This document shows positions 40,720 to 50,500 of a stretch of DNA of 64,000 nucleotides, one piece after another (position 1 is the stretch's first letter; every line of letters starts with the position of its first letter). Source of the stretch: Desulfonatronum thioautotrophicum (GTDB taxonomy: Bacteria > Desulfobacterota > Desulfovibrionia > Desulfovibrionales > Desulfonatronaceae); contig NZ_JYNO01000010.1 of assembly GCF_000934745.1 (NCBI RefSeq), forward strand, positions 62,001 to 126,000, in the 5' to 3' direction. The notes under the pieces are model-generated. The model made no database searches, was not told the origin of the DNA, and saw only the letters and a program-made list of their open reading frames with translations. Made by a program: the position numbers and the translations under genes.

Positions 40720-42750
40720 ATGCAGAAGGATTCCAAGAGCTCGCCCTCTGGGGTGAGAAACATGATGACGTCCCTGCGGGAAATCAGCCTGAAGAATAAA
40801 ATATTCTTTTCCACCTTGGCCATGGTTCTCTTCATCAGCGCGGCCATTGCTCTGCTGGCACGGTGGATACTGATCTCCAGCCTGGTCAATGAATTGACCG
40901 GGCGCGGCATCGCCATTGCCCAAAGCATTGCCGACCAAGGCAGGGGCTATGTGCTGACCCGGGACCACCCCAATCTGGTCAGCTTGATTTTCGACAATGC
41001 CCAGCTTGGCGAGCGCCGGATGCTGGTGGAGTATATTTTCATCCTGGATGACGAGCGTAATGTCCTTTCCCACACGTTTATTCGGCCATTTCCAGAGGAT
41101 CTTGGTTCCGCCAACCCCATTCCCGCGGACAAACCCTACAGTGTGGCCCGGTTGTCCATCGACGACGCCCCGGTTTACGACATCGCCGTGCCGATCTGGG
41201 AGGGCATTTATTCCATTGGTACTGTTCATGTCGGGTTGAAGCAAAAACACATCGACCAATTGATCAGCAAGCTGCGCATCACGTTTCTGGGTTTCATCTT
41301 CGCGATATTTATCATCATCTTTCTTGTCAGCCACAAGCTCTCCAAGTATGTGACCAGGTCGTTGACCCAGTTGACCAAGCTGGCGGACGATATCACCAAG
41401 GGGAATCTGGATTTGAAGCCGCTCGGCCTGGAGGAGGCGGACAAGGAGGAGCACTGTCCGGCGTATTACAACATGGACCTGCCGTGCTGGTACGTGGATA
41501 AAACTTTGGGACGGGTCAGTCAGGATTATGCCCCGGAAAAGCCCTCCTATTGCACCGATTGCGTCGTTAAAAAGAAAAAGTCCGGCGATGAGGTGGAACA
41601 ATTGGCGGACTCTTTCAAGCACATGGTCCGCAGCATCAAACTCTATCGCAATCGTGTTCGAGAATCCGAGGAGAAGTATCGATCCTTGTTTCGCAGTGGT
41701 CCGACCCCGATTTTTGTGCTCAGCACCCGTACTTTTCGAATTCTTGATGCCAATCCCAGCGCATTAGTCACCTATGATTATTCCAGGGAAGAGATGCTGA
41801 AAACATCCTTTCTGGAACTGGCTCCGGAATTCAAAAACCGATTCAACGCCTATTTTCTGGAAAACCCAGGGGCTGAAAGCTTCATATATCCCAAGGCCAT
41901 GCATTTCAGAAAAGGAGAGGTCCCCTTTTACGTGAATGTCGTGGCCTGCAAGACCCGCTACCTGGATCGAGAAGCGATCATCGTCTCCACCTCGGACATT
42001 ACTGAAATGCTGGAGAAGGACGCACAGTTGATTCAGGCCAGTAAGATGACCAGCCTCGGTCAGCTCTCTGCCGGAATTGCCCATGAGCTGAACCAGCCCT
42101 TGAACATGATCAAGATGGGCAGTGAATTTTTGGATATGGCGGTAAACGAAAAGATGCCGCTTTCCGATGACAGCTTGCGGGAAATCAGCAATGAAATGAG
42201 CGCCCAGGTGGATCGGGCCACGGAAATAATCAATCATTTGCGGGAATTCGGCAGGAAGTCGGATTTCTCCAAGGAGCCCATTGACATCAACAAGCCCGTT
42301 CGTGGCGTGATGTCCATCATGGCCCACCAGTTGAGCCTGCAGAATATCGTTGTTACGTTGGATTTGGACGAGAATCTTCCGCTAGTGCTGGCCCATGTGA
42401 ATCGTTTGGAACAGGTCCTGTTCAATCTGGTGACCAACGCCCGGGATGCCATTCAGGAGCGCTTCAAGACCCTGGAGGAAGAGGGGCTTCGGGAGATCGC
42501 GATCCAGTCGTATGTGGAAAATGATCGGGTGTGCCTCAGCGTGACGGACAGTGGTTGCGGGATGAGTCCTTCGGTGGCAGAAAAGATTTTCGACCCGTTC
42601 TACACCACGAAACAGACCGGAATGGGGATGGGACTTGGATTGTCCATCTCCTACGGCATCATCAAGGATTATGATGGGACGATCGATATCAAAAGCGAAG
42701 TGGGAGAGGGAACGACCTTTTTACTTTCCTTTCCCATGGCCAATGTATGA
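40720..42750 (+). CDS. Membrane sensor histidine kinase with cysteine-rich HAMP insert and PAS domain
   Basis: 676 residues. Two membrane helices (about 29-50 and 187-205) flank a periplasmic sensor region. A HAMP-like segment then contains an insert with Cys246, Cys256, Cys278 and Cys281 (HCPAYYNMDLPCWY ... YCTDC). A PAS domain (about 320-440) is followed by the H-box LGQLSAGIAHELNQPLN, N-box NLVTNARDAI and G-boxes SGCGMS and GMGMGLGLSI. The cysteines may bind a metal, heme or cluster. Five bases after the binding protein and overlapping the receiver gene region, it is one operon with them. Start may be ATG 40762 instead. Confidence 0.93.
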   Translation: MQKDSKSSPSGVRNMMTSLREISLKNKIFFSTLAMVLFISAAIALLARWILISSLVNELTGRGIAIAQSIADQGRGYVLTRDHPNLVSLIFDNAQLGERRMLVEYIFILDDERNVLSHTFIRPFPEDLGSANPIPADKPYSVARLSIDDAPVYDIAVPIWEGIYSIGTVHVGLKQKHIDQLISKLRITFLGFIFAIFIIIFLVSHKLSKYVTRSLTQLTKLADDITKGNLDLKPLGLEEADKEEHCPAYYNMDLPCWYVDKTLGRVSQDYAPEKPSYCTDCVVKKKKSGDEVEQLADSFKHMVRSIKLYRNRVRESEEKYRSLFRSGPTPIFVLSTRTFRILDANPSALVTYDYSREEMLKTSFLELAPEFKNRFNAYFLENPGAESFIYPKAMHFRKGEVPFYVNVVACKTRYLDREAIIVSTSDITEMLEKDAQLIQASKMTSLGQLSAGIAHELNQPLNMIKMGSEFLDMAVNEKMPLSDDSLREISNEMSAQVDRATEIINHLREFGRKSDFSKEPIDINKPVRGVMSIMAHQLSLQNIVVTLDLDENLPLVLAHVNRLEQVLFNLVTNARDAIQERFKTLEEEGLREIAIQSYVENDRVCLSVTDSGCGMSPSVAEKIFDPFYTTKQTGMGMGLGLSISYGIIKDYDGTIDIKSEVGEGTTFLLSFPMANV

Positions 42751-42764
42751 TGGAGGCTGGATAC

Positions 42765-43493
42765 ATGCGTAAAATTCTCGTGATTGACGATGAGAAGCCG
42801 ACATTGTCCATGTTTCGTCTGTTTTTGAACGCCTACGGGTTTACGGTGTTCACCGCGGAAAACGGCGAAGAGGGCTTGGAAGTCTTCCGGAAAGAGGAGC
42901 CTTCCGTGGTGATCACGGATATCAAAATGCCCGGGATGGATGGACTGGAGGTTCTCAAGCGCATCAAGGCGATCAATCCGATGGCCGAGGTGATTATCAT
43001 CACCGGCCACGGAGATCTGGATTTGGCTATCCGGGCCCTGAACATGGACGCCACGGATTTTATCAACAAGCCAATCCAAAAAGCCTCCCTGGATCAGGCC
43101 CTGCGTCGCGCCGAGGAGCGGCTGGCCATGGCCGAGAGCGATGAAAAGGAGATATCCTGGTCCCAAGAAAACGGCATGGCCTGCATTGACATTCGCGGTA
43201 ATGTCAATGCCGCTTCAGAGGCGTTGCTGGTCGAGACCTATGAGCAGATCTCCGCCCAAAATATTCCAAGGATTCTGTTGCGGTTCAATGAAAACGCCTC
43301 AATCAACGGTGCCGGAATCGCTGTCTTGATTCAACTGCTCACCGAGAGCAAACAGCGCAATCAAGCCGTTATTTTGACCGGTTTGGCGGAGAACTTTCGG
43401 AAAGTGTTCGAGATGGTCGGTGTGACCAAGCTGGCGCGGATTGTTCAGGATGAAGCCGACGCCCGAGCCGTTTTGGATGCCGTGCAGACCTGA
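42765..43493 (+). CDS. Response regulator: receiver domain fused to STAS domain
   Basis: 242 residues. The receiver (1-120) has the acidic pair DD at 8-9, phosphoacceptor Asp52 in ITDIKMPG and Lys in FINKP. Residues 140-242 form a STAS domain as in anti-sigma-factor antagonists. At the place of the phosphorylatable DSSG the sequence reads INGAG, so control would be through the receiver rather than by Ser phosphorylation. No DNA-binding domain is present; output is by protein contact. ATG 42765 has GGAGG eight bases upstream; ATG 42747 overlaps the kinase stop. Confidence 0.9.
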   Translation: MRKILVIDDEKPTLSMFRLFLNAYGFTVFTAENGEEGLEVFRKEEPSVVITDIKMPGMDGLEVLKRIKAINPMAEVIIITGHGDLDLAIRALNMDATDFINKPIQKASLDQALRRAEERLAMAESDEKEISWSQENGMACIDIRGNVNAASEALLVETYEQISAQNIPRILLRFNENASINGAGIAVLIQLLTESKQRNQAVILTGLAENFRKVFEMVGVTKLARIVQDEADARAVLDAVQT

Positions 43494-43532
43494 ATTCTAC
43501 CTTGGACCACTAATCAACATGGGAGCTCCACT

Positions 43533-44099
43533 ATGCCTCGACTGCCTGTAATCATGTCCCTTGTCATTTGCTGGTTGGCATTAACCCTGCTCGCCGTGTC
43601 CACCTCAGCCGGGGGCCCACCAAGTGTCGGCGAACGTCAGCCGGAAATTTTGGCATTTGCTTTTCCCGCTCCGACCATTTCGGAACACAGATCATATCTG
43701 GGAATCGGGGAAGATCAGGAGCGGATTGCTCTCCAGGAGCTTGAAAAAGACTACTTCCTGCTCGAAATTGTCGGAGCCTATTGTCCTGTTTGTCATAACC
43801 AGGCTCCGGACATGCTACGTCTATTTCAACGCATTCGTCGCGACGCAGCGCTCTCCGACAAGGTCGGCATGTTTGCCGTGGCTGCCGGAGCCACGGCGAT
43901 GGAAGTTGAGCATTTGCACAGGACGTGGCGCTTTCCTTTTCCGATTCTCCAGGACGCAGATTATGATCTGCATAAAATCATCGGTGAGCCGGACACTCCG
44001 TTCACCATGGTTGTGGGCAAGGACGGTTCTATCCTTTATGCTCACCTGGGGCGCATTGACCCGGAACATCTATTTGCACAGCTCAAACAATTGCCCTGA
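43533..44099 (+). CDS. Exported thioredoxin-like redoxin (TlpA/AhpC-TSA fold) with CPVC motif
   Basis: 188 residues. A signal peptide (about 1-27, ending near TSAGG) is followed by a thioredoxin fold. The redox motif is GAYCPVCHNQAP with Cys84 and Cys87; the cis-Pro loop is in PDTPFTMVV. It should carry out thiol-disulfide exchange in the periplasm. It lies 40 bases after the receiver-STAS gene and 68 before the GAF/rhodanese gene on the same strand. Confidence 0.88.
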   Translation: MPRLPVIMSLVICWLALTLLAVSTSAGGPPSVGERQPEILAFAFPAPTISEHRSYLGIGEDQERIALQELEKDYFLLEIVGAYCPVCHNQAPDMLRLFQRIRRDAALSDKVGMFAVAAGATAMEVEHLHRTWRFPFPILQDADYDLHKIIGEPDTPFTMVVGKDGSILYAHLGRIDPEHLFAQLKQLP

Positions 44100-44167
44100 C
44101 CCGCCTTTCTTACATCCTCATCTGGTCACCGGCGTTCTTCTGGTGTCGCCTCTGTTGAGGAAATGAC

Positions 44168-45904
44168 ATGGATCAGCGAAATACATCGACTCCCCCCTCC
44201 AGCCTTCGGCCAGGCCCCTCCGGAGAACGTCTGGCTTATCAATTGGACACTCTCTTTGAAACCATCAGTGAGTTAAGCCAGTTGACTGACCCGGTGGAGG
44301 TCATGGAACAGTTTGTGTTGATGAGCATGGGAGCCCTGGGAACGGCTCAAGGGTTGCTTGCCGTTCAGGATCGACATACCGGGGACTCGCATCTGGTCAA
44401 GCGCGGGTTGCCCGCATTGGCTGAAAATCAAATTCAGAGCGCGTTGCAAAAGCTTTCCGGAAAGCTCGGGGATACGGGAGACATCCTTGCCAGGCAAGCC
44501 TTGGTGGTGACGGTCAATGAACATGACCAGGCCTTGGGATTGCCGGATGATCTGCGTGTGGTCGTGGAGTGGTATCTGGATGATCGCCGGGTGGGCTTGC
44601 TGGGCTATGGACCAAAGATCAACGGATCTCCCTATGATCGTCATGATGAGGATTTTTTATTGCGTCTTGTATCTGCACTCATGGACGCCCTGGCCGCCGC
44701 GTATGTGCAGGAAACCATACGCAGCCTGAACGAGGCATTGTTGAGCAGAAACAAGGAACTCCAACAAGCCTTGCAGGTGTCTCAGGACATCCAGGCCAGC
44801 CTGGATCGACGCTATTTTCATTTCAAGGCTGTTTGCGACACAACCAGTGAGCTGAGCGCAAACCTGCATATATCCACGTTGCTCCCGTCGTTCTTGCTGT
44901 CCGTGATGGGCACATTCAGCGCGCAACAGGGGGTTATCGTACTTTGGAACCGGGCGGAACAAACCATTGACAAAGTGGCCCGAGGTTATTCCGAGGAAAA
45001 TGTCCCATCCCTGGATGCCCAGCGTTTGGAGTCGGTTTTTCGTGAATTGCTGCACCCCCCTTTTATTCCGAGCCAAGGAAAAAAGCACTTCCTGATTTTG
45101 GATGAAGAAGCCCTCAAGAATCTGGAACTTGCCGAGTCCATGGAAATGGGAGGGGCTTTTCTTGTCGACGAAAACTGGTACGGACTGATCGGTCTTGGGA
45201 ATTGTCTTGCTCGAAATGAGGGTGACCGGGCGGAACATGAGCTGATGTCCGCATTGCTGCAAGGGTTTCTGGTCGGTCTGGGCAACGCCCTGGCCTTCGA
45301 AACCATTGAAACGTTGAATGCGGATTTGCTTCAGAAGAACGCGGAACTGCGACAAACTCTTGAGGAACTTCAACAGAGCCGCCAAACCATTACCCTGCTG
45401 GAAGCTGCCGGCCAGCGTATCAGCACGATGCTGCGTTCCGAAACCATGCGCATTAAACGGGTCAGCCTGTTTGACTGCCTGGCAATGGCTTTGGTCAGCC
45501 TGGTTTTGGCGCTGGTCTTCAATGCCTCCAGTCCGGGGGGGATTTCATTGCTTCCGGAAACCTGGGGGCAGCCCAGACCGAATTTCATTGATGTTTCTTG
45601 GGCAAGATTGAAGCATGAATCCCAGGGAGCACTTTTTCTGGATGCCCGGCCGGTGGAATTTTTCAACCAGCAACGGATCGCCGGTGCGGACAATCTCCCG
45701 CTGAATCTCTTTGATTTCGTTTATGCCATGCGTTTTGCCATGCTGGACCCGGAAGAGGACATCATCGTCTATGGCCGGAATATCAGCAGACGATATGATG
45801 AACTGGTGGCGGCCAAGCTCAAGGAGCGAGGAATGGCCAATGTGCGGGTTTTGGAGGGGGGGCTGCAACAATGGCTGCACAACGGTCTTCCGGTGGAACC
45901 ATGA
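44168..45904 (+). CDS. GAF-type sensor with coiled coils, membrane helix and inactive rhodanese domain
   Basis: 578 residues. Two GAF-like domains (about 25-190 and 215-385) are linked and followed by coiled coils (NEALLSRNKELQQALQ; NADLLQKNAELRQTLEELQQ). One membrane helix (about 432-452) leads to a rhodanese domain (about 475-578) with LFLDARPVEFFNQQRIAGA. The active-site Cys is replaced: the loop reads VYGRNISRRYDE with Gly536, so sulfur transfer is unlikely and it may only bind or dock. With a single helix the GAF part would be cytoplasmic and the rhodanese periplasmic. The stop overlaps the MauE-like gene. Confidence 0.85.
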   Translation: MDQRNTSTPPSSLRPGPSGERLAYQLDTLFETISELSQLTDPVEVMEQFVLMSMGALGTAQGLLAVQDRHTGDSHLVKRGLPALAENQIQSALQKLSGKLGDTGDILARQALVVTVNEHDQALGLPDDLRVVVEWYLDDRRVGLLGYGPKINGSPYDRHDEDFLLRLVSALMDALAAAYVQETIRSLNEALLSRNKELQQALQVSQDIQASLDRRYFHFKAVCDTTSELSANLHISTLLPSFLLSVMGTFSAQQGVIVLWNRAEQTIDKVARGYSEENVPSLDAQRLESVFRELLHPPFIPSQGKKHFLILDEEALKNLELAESMEMGGAFLVDENWYGLIGLGNCLARNEGDRAEHELMSALLQGFLVGLGNALAFETIETLNADLLQKNAELRQTLEELQQSRQTITLLEAAGQRISTMLRSETMRIKRVSLFDCLAMALVSLVLALVFNASSPGGISLLPETWGQPRPNFIDVSWARLKHESQGALFLDARPVEFFNQQRIAGADNLPLNLFDFVYAMRFAMLDPEEDIIVYGRNISRRYDELVAAKLKERGMANVRVLEGGLQQWLHNGLPVEP

Positions 45905-46380
45905 CCCAGACGTGGCCGGTCAGGCTCCTGACTCACGAATATGTGGCCCTGGTGCTTCGATTCTACATTGGCGGCTTGTTCATCTATGCCAGCATGTACA
46001 AGATTGGGTACACAGCTGAATTTGCGGAAATTATTGCCAGCTATCGGCTGGTTCCCTACTGGATGGTCAACTTCTTGGCCGTGTTCATGCCGTGGTTTGA
46101 ACTGGTCTGCGGCGTTTTGTTGATCATTGGTTTTCGGGCCAAGTCCGCAGTGGTGCTGATTGGCGGTATGCTGGTTTTTTTTACCATTGCCGTGGTGATC
46201 AATCTGTGGAGAGATTCGCCTATTCCCTGTGGATGTTTCAGCAGTGTGGAGGACCCCATCTCCTGGTGGACAGCTGGACGGGATTTGGTCTGGGTGGCCA
46301 TGACCGTGCATATCTACTACTTCGACAAGATCCTGCACCTGGAGAATCATTTCACGTCCAGGATTGGGAAAATAGCCTAG
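45901..46380 (+). CDS. MauE/DoxX-like redox-associated membrane protein
   Basis: 159 residues with four membrane helices (LVLRFYIGGLFIYASMYKIG, NFLAVFMPWFELVCGVLLII, SAVVLIGGMLVFFTIAVVIN and a last one near 130-150). The pattern and the IPCGCFSS cysteine pair match the MauE subfamily, membrane partners of periplasmic disulfide-exchange proteins. It could pass electrons to the exported redoxin. The start overlaps the stop of the GAF/rhodanese gene (ATGA), showing coupling. Confidence 0.88.
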   Translation: MTQTWPVRLLTHEYVALVLRFYIGGLFIYASMYKIGYTAEFAEIIASYRLVPYWMVNFLAVFMPWFELVCGVLLIIGFRAKSAVVLIGGMLVFFTIAVVINLWRDSPIPCGCFSSVEDPISWWTAGRDLVWVAMTVHIYYFDKILHLENHFTSRIGKIA

Positions 46381-46438
46381 TTTTCGCCTGAAAACATTCT
46401 GGCTTCCTGGTGTTGGAACAACCGATCGAGGAAACCTC

Positions 46439-46768
46439 ATGAGGTATCCGATGTTCAGAGTTCTCGCGCACATCCTAGTGATCTTCTTGGCTGTAATGAT
46501 AGGTGCCTGTTCCGATCCAGCACATCTTGTCGGGACCTACGAAAGTCTGCCCCAGGCCAAACAGCATGTTGTCCTGGAATTGCAACCCAACGGCCAGGGA
46601 ACATGGGAAACGGACTTCGATGTGGTTTCCTTCCGCTGGAAGCAACGTGGTTTGGAACTCTGGCTGCATACCCGGACCGGCGGGGTGATCACCGGAGACA
46701 TCGTTGAAGGGACCCGACTGAAAATGGATATCCCCGGAGTCGGGGTGATCGTGTTGGAACGGCGCTAA
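46439..46768 (+). CDS. Small lipoprotein at the end of the sensor/redox block
   Basis: 109 residues. The leader ends in the lipobox IGAC, and the mature 85 residues form an all-beta pattern (HVVLELQPNGQGTWETDF, FRWKQRGLELWLHT). No named family recognised. GAGGAAACCTC precedes the ATG. It lies 58 bases after the MauE-like gene and converges on the fdh terminator. Confidence 0.8.
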   Translation: MRYPMFRVLAHILVIFLAVMIGACSDPAHLVGTYESLPQAKQHVVLELQPNGQGTWETDFDVVSFRWKQRGLELWLHTRTGGVITGDIVEGTRLKMDIPGVGVIVLERR

Positions 46769-46798
46769 AAAGCGACCGGGGCCCACGGGGCCCCGGTC
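46767..46798 (-). terminator. Intrinsic terminator of fdhAB
   Basis: GACCGGGGCC and GGCCCCGGTC pair around a five-base loop. On the minus strand GC and then TTTTT follow. It lies 28 bases after the fdhB stop and may also serve the convergent lipoprotein gene. Confidence 0.88.
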
Positions 46799-46826
46799 AA
46801 GACGAAGGAGGGTGGGAGAAAAGAAC

Positions 46827-47552
46827 CTATCCGAAAACCTGCCTGGCCGGAGCAATCGCCTTGGCCAGCGCGGCTTTGCGGCTGAGTTTCGGGATATCCG
46901 CCGAAGCCACGGCATACCGGAAGTACTCCCGAGGATTGTCCGAGGTCAGGAAAATCACTCGAACATCGTTGGGATCCGTCAGCGCGGCATTGGGCTTGTA
47001 CTTCTTGACTTCCTCCAGCCGCTTCTTGGCGATTTCCAGAATCTCGTCCGAATCCCCGAACTGCATGGTTCCGGTGGGGCAACTGAGCACGCAGGCCGGG
47101 AGCATTCCGTTTTGGACCCGATCATTGCACATGTCACACTTGCTTTGCAGGTTTGAGGCCTCGTCCCAGCGCGGAATGTCGTAGGGACAAGACATTCTGA
47201 TTTCCTCGAAGTCCAGGTTTTTGGTGGCTTCCGTGAACAGGACCGCGCCGGTTTCCTCGTCGTGCAGGATGGCCTGCTCGTCGAACATGTCACCGACCAT
47301 CTTGCAGGGCGGGTAGATGCAGTGCCGGCATTGATCCGGAAAGAAGTACCACTGCTTGAACTTGTCGCCGTCCATGGCCTCGGTCATCCGGACCAGCTTG
47401 TAGGTTATGAAGGACAGATCCTTGGGGTTCTGAAACGAGCCCCAGTTCCTGGTTTCCTCCGCGGGCAGCTTTTTCCACTGCTTGCAGGCCACTTGGCAGC
47501 CTCGGCAGGCAGTGCACTTGGTAAGATCGACAAAGAAGCTTTTACCTTGCAT
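46827..47552 (-). CDS. fdhB: Formate dehydrogenase iron-sulfur (beta) subunit
   Basis: 241 residues with four 4Fe-4S motifs: CTACRGCQVACKQW, CRHCIYPPCK with SCPYDIPRW, and CDMCNDR with ACVLSCPTG. It passes electrons from the catalytic subunit, in Desulfovibrio usually to periplasmic cytochrome c. It has no signal peptide, so it is probably exported with FdhA through Tat. It follows fdhA by 13 bases. No membrane gamma subunit or cytochrome gene follows, so this is the soluble two-subunit type. Confidence 0.95.
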   Translation of the reverse strand: MQGKSFFVDLTKCTACRGCQVACKQWKKLPAEETRNWGSFQNPKDLSFITYKLVRMTEAMDGDKFKQWYFFPDQCRHCIYPPCKMVGDMFDEQAILHDEETGAVLFTEATKNLDFEEIRMSCPYDIPRWDEASNLQSKCDMCNDRVQNGMLPACVLSCPTGTMQFGDSDEILEIAKKRLEEVKKYKPNAALTDPNDVRVIFLTSDNPREYFRYAVASADIPKLSRKAALAKAIAPARQVFG

Positions 47553-47565
47553 ATCGCACTCCTCC

Positions 47566-50500
47566 TTAGGCCTTGCGGATGTTGACCATAAAGGTCTTGG
47601 TCTCGGGAATGAAGGTATTCGGATCGCCCACGGACGGCGTCAGCAGGTTGGATGAATCGCCTCCATCCGTGGGATGGACCCACCCGAAGTGCCATGTCGT
47701 TCCCACCATGTGCAGGGTCTGGCCCATGACCTTCATCGGCTGCAGCCGGGGAGTGACAATGGCCACGGCCTCAATCTTGCCGCGCATGTTCTCGACAATG
47801 ACCTTGTCGCCGCTTTCAATGCCGCGCAGCTTGCCCAGCTCGGGATCAATCTCCACGAAGTTCTGGGGCATGCTTTCCACCAGCCACGGTGTCCAGCGGG
47901 TCAATACCCCGGACTGCCAGTGCTCGGTGACCCGGTAGGTGGTGCCCACGAAGGGATACCGCGGGTCGCACACCGCTCGCTTGACGGCCTCGCCGGAGAA
48001 CTCCAGGGCGGTCGGGTTGTGTAGCCGGCTGGAGAAGGGGTGCTCCTCGAATGGGCATTCCATGGCCTCGAAGTGTTCCGGGAACGGCCCGTCGGCCAGT
48101 CCGGGGCCGAACAGCCGGCCGTAGCCCTCTGCGGTCATGATGAAGGGGTGCCGCTCACCAGGTGCCCATCCGCCATCTGGAACGTCGCCGACCCATTTGG
48201 AGCCGTCCCACTCAATGACCGCCTTTTGCGGGGCGTACGGCTTGCCCTGGGGATCGCAGGAGGCCCGGTTGTAGGCGACCCTGCGGTTGACGGGCCAAGC
48301 CCAGGACCAGTTGGGGAACAGGCCGATATTGGCCTGCATTTCGGTCTGGGTTTTGTCTCTGCGGGCCATGTTGTTGCCGGCCTCGGTCCAGGCCCCGGAG
48401 TAGACCCAGTTGCCGCAGGCCGTCGAGCCGTCGTCCTGGAGCATGGCGAAGCTGGGTACCTGGGTGCCGGCCTTGTAGGTGGTATCGCCGATTTTCACGT
48501 CCTTGACAAAGTAGCCGTTGAGCAGCTTGGCCACTCGCTTCGAATCAAAGTCGTGCGGGAATTTCTTCGTCGGGTCAGCGACATCCTTGGTGTTCAGGTT
48601 CATGATCGGATCCGGGAATGCGCCGCCTTCCTTGGCGTACAAGGCGCGGATCCGGCGCAACAGTTCCAGGGCCATGGCGCCGTCAGTGATACAGTCGCCT
48701 TTGGGCTTGGGCCCGGCGTAGCGCCACTGCACCCAACGACCGGAGTTGGTGACGGAGCCTTCCTTTTCACAGAACACGGCCGGAGGCAGAATGAAGACTT
48801 CGGTCTTGACCTCGGCGGGATTCATGCCCGGTCCTTTCCAGAAGGAGGCGGTTTCGTTGTTGAAAACGTTGGCCACCACCAGCCAGTCCAGCTTGCTCAG
48901 ACCATCTCTGGTTTTTTGGGAGTCAGCGCCGCTCGCGGCCGGATTCTGGCCCCATGCAAAGTATCCCCTGAATTTGCCCTGGTTCATGTGGTCAAAAAGC
49001 ACCAGCCAGGAACAGTTCTGGCCCGGATCCAGCTTGGGCAGGTAACTGTAGCTTACGGCAGGATCCTGGTCCGGGTACATGGCCTTGAGCAGGCTGGCGA
49101 TGTACTTGGGTCGGTTCTGCCACCAGTTGGCGCTCTTGGGATCGGGGCTTTTGGGTGTTGTGGCGTTGTAGGCCTCCAGGCTTTCCAGGTTGGACCTGGG
49201 CGCGGGCATATAGGCCGGGATGATGTGGAACAGCAGGGCCTGGTCCGTGGAGCCCTGAACATTGGACTCGCCGCGCAGGGCGTTCACCCCGCCGCCGGCA
49301 TTACCCACATTGCCCAGCAGAAGCTGGATCATGGCCATGGCTCGGATGATCTGCACGCCGGTGGTATGCTGGGTCCAGCCCATGGCGTACATGATGGTTC
49401 CGGCCTTGTCTGGGGCACCCGTGGCCGAGTAGAGTTTGTAGAATTCCTCGAGCTTTGCCTTGGATGAGCCTGATGTTTCACTGACCCGGTCGATGGTATA
49501 TCGCTCGAAGTGTTTCTTCATCAGCTGGAAGACGCAATTGGGATCCTGCAGGCTGGGGTCCTTCTTGGCAAGACCCTGGTCGTCCATCTGGAAGGTCCAG
49601 GTGGACTTGTCATAGGTTGCCGTCTCGGGATCGTAGCCGGTGAACAGGCCGTCATCAAATCCGAAGTCCGGGTTCACCAGAAAGCTGGCGTTGGTGTAGT
49701 TGACGACGTAGTCCTTGAAATAGAGATCATTGTCCAGGATGTACTTGATCATGCCGCCCAGGATCGGGATGTCCGTACCCGAGCGCATGTCCATGAAGAA
49801 GTCCGACCTGGCCGAGGTCCTGGTGAAGCGCGGGTCCACGCTGAGCAGGGTAGCTCCCTTTTCCTTGGCTTTCATGACCCATTTGAAGGAGATGGGGTGG
49901 TTTTCCGCCGGGTTGGCGCCCATCATCAGAATGCAATCACTGTTCATCAGGTCGATGTAGTGATTGGTCATAATACCGCGTCCGAACGACTCTCCCAGAG
50001 CCGCTACAGTGGCGCTGTGTCAGATCCGGGCCTGGTGCTCGATGTAGGTCAGCCCCAGTGTGCGCATCAGTGAAGAGATCAGCCAGTTTTCCTCGGTGTC
50101 CAGGGCAGCGGAGCCGGTGTGACAGATGCCGTTGGTCCGGTTGACTACCTGGCCCATGGCATTCTTGTCTTCAAATGTGAGATCGCGGGTGTCCTTCACA
50201 CGCCGAGCAATCTGGTCCAGAGCCCAATCCCAGGTTTTTTCTTCGAATTTGTCGGAGTTGGGAGCCCGGTAGAGAACTTTGGTAAACCTGTCATCGTTCT
50301 CGACGAGCTGCCACAAGGACGCCCCCTTGGCGCACAGGGAGCCTTCGTTGATGGGATGGTCCGGATCGCCCTCGATGTTTACGGCTCGATCCTTGTTGGG
50401 GCCGCTTTGGGCTGTGTGTACGATCAGTCCACAGCCCAGGGAACAGTAACAACAGATGGAAGTTGTTTCCTTGGCGTCTTTGAGTTGGAGCAGTTCCGCC

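Noticed and set aside
48040-49467. A 475-codon plus-strand open frame inside fdhA
   Set aside because: It is antisense to a well-conserved gene and has no recognisable domain; long antisense frames are expected in GC-rich DNA.
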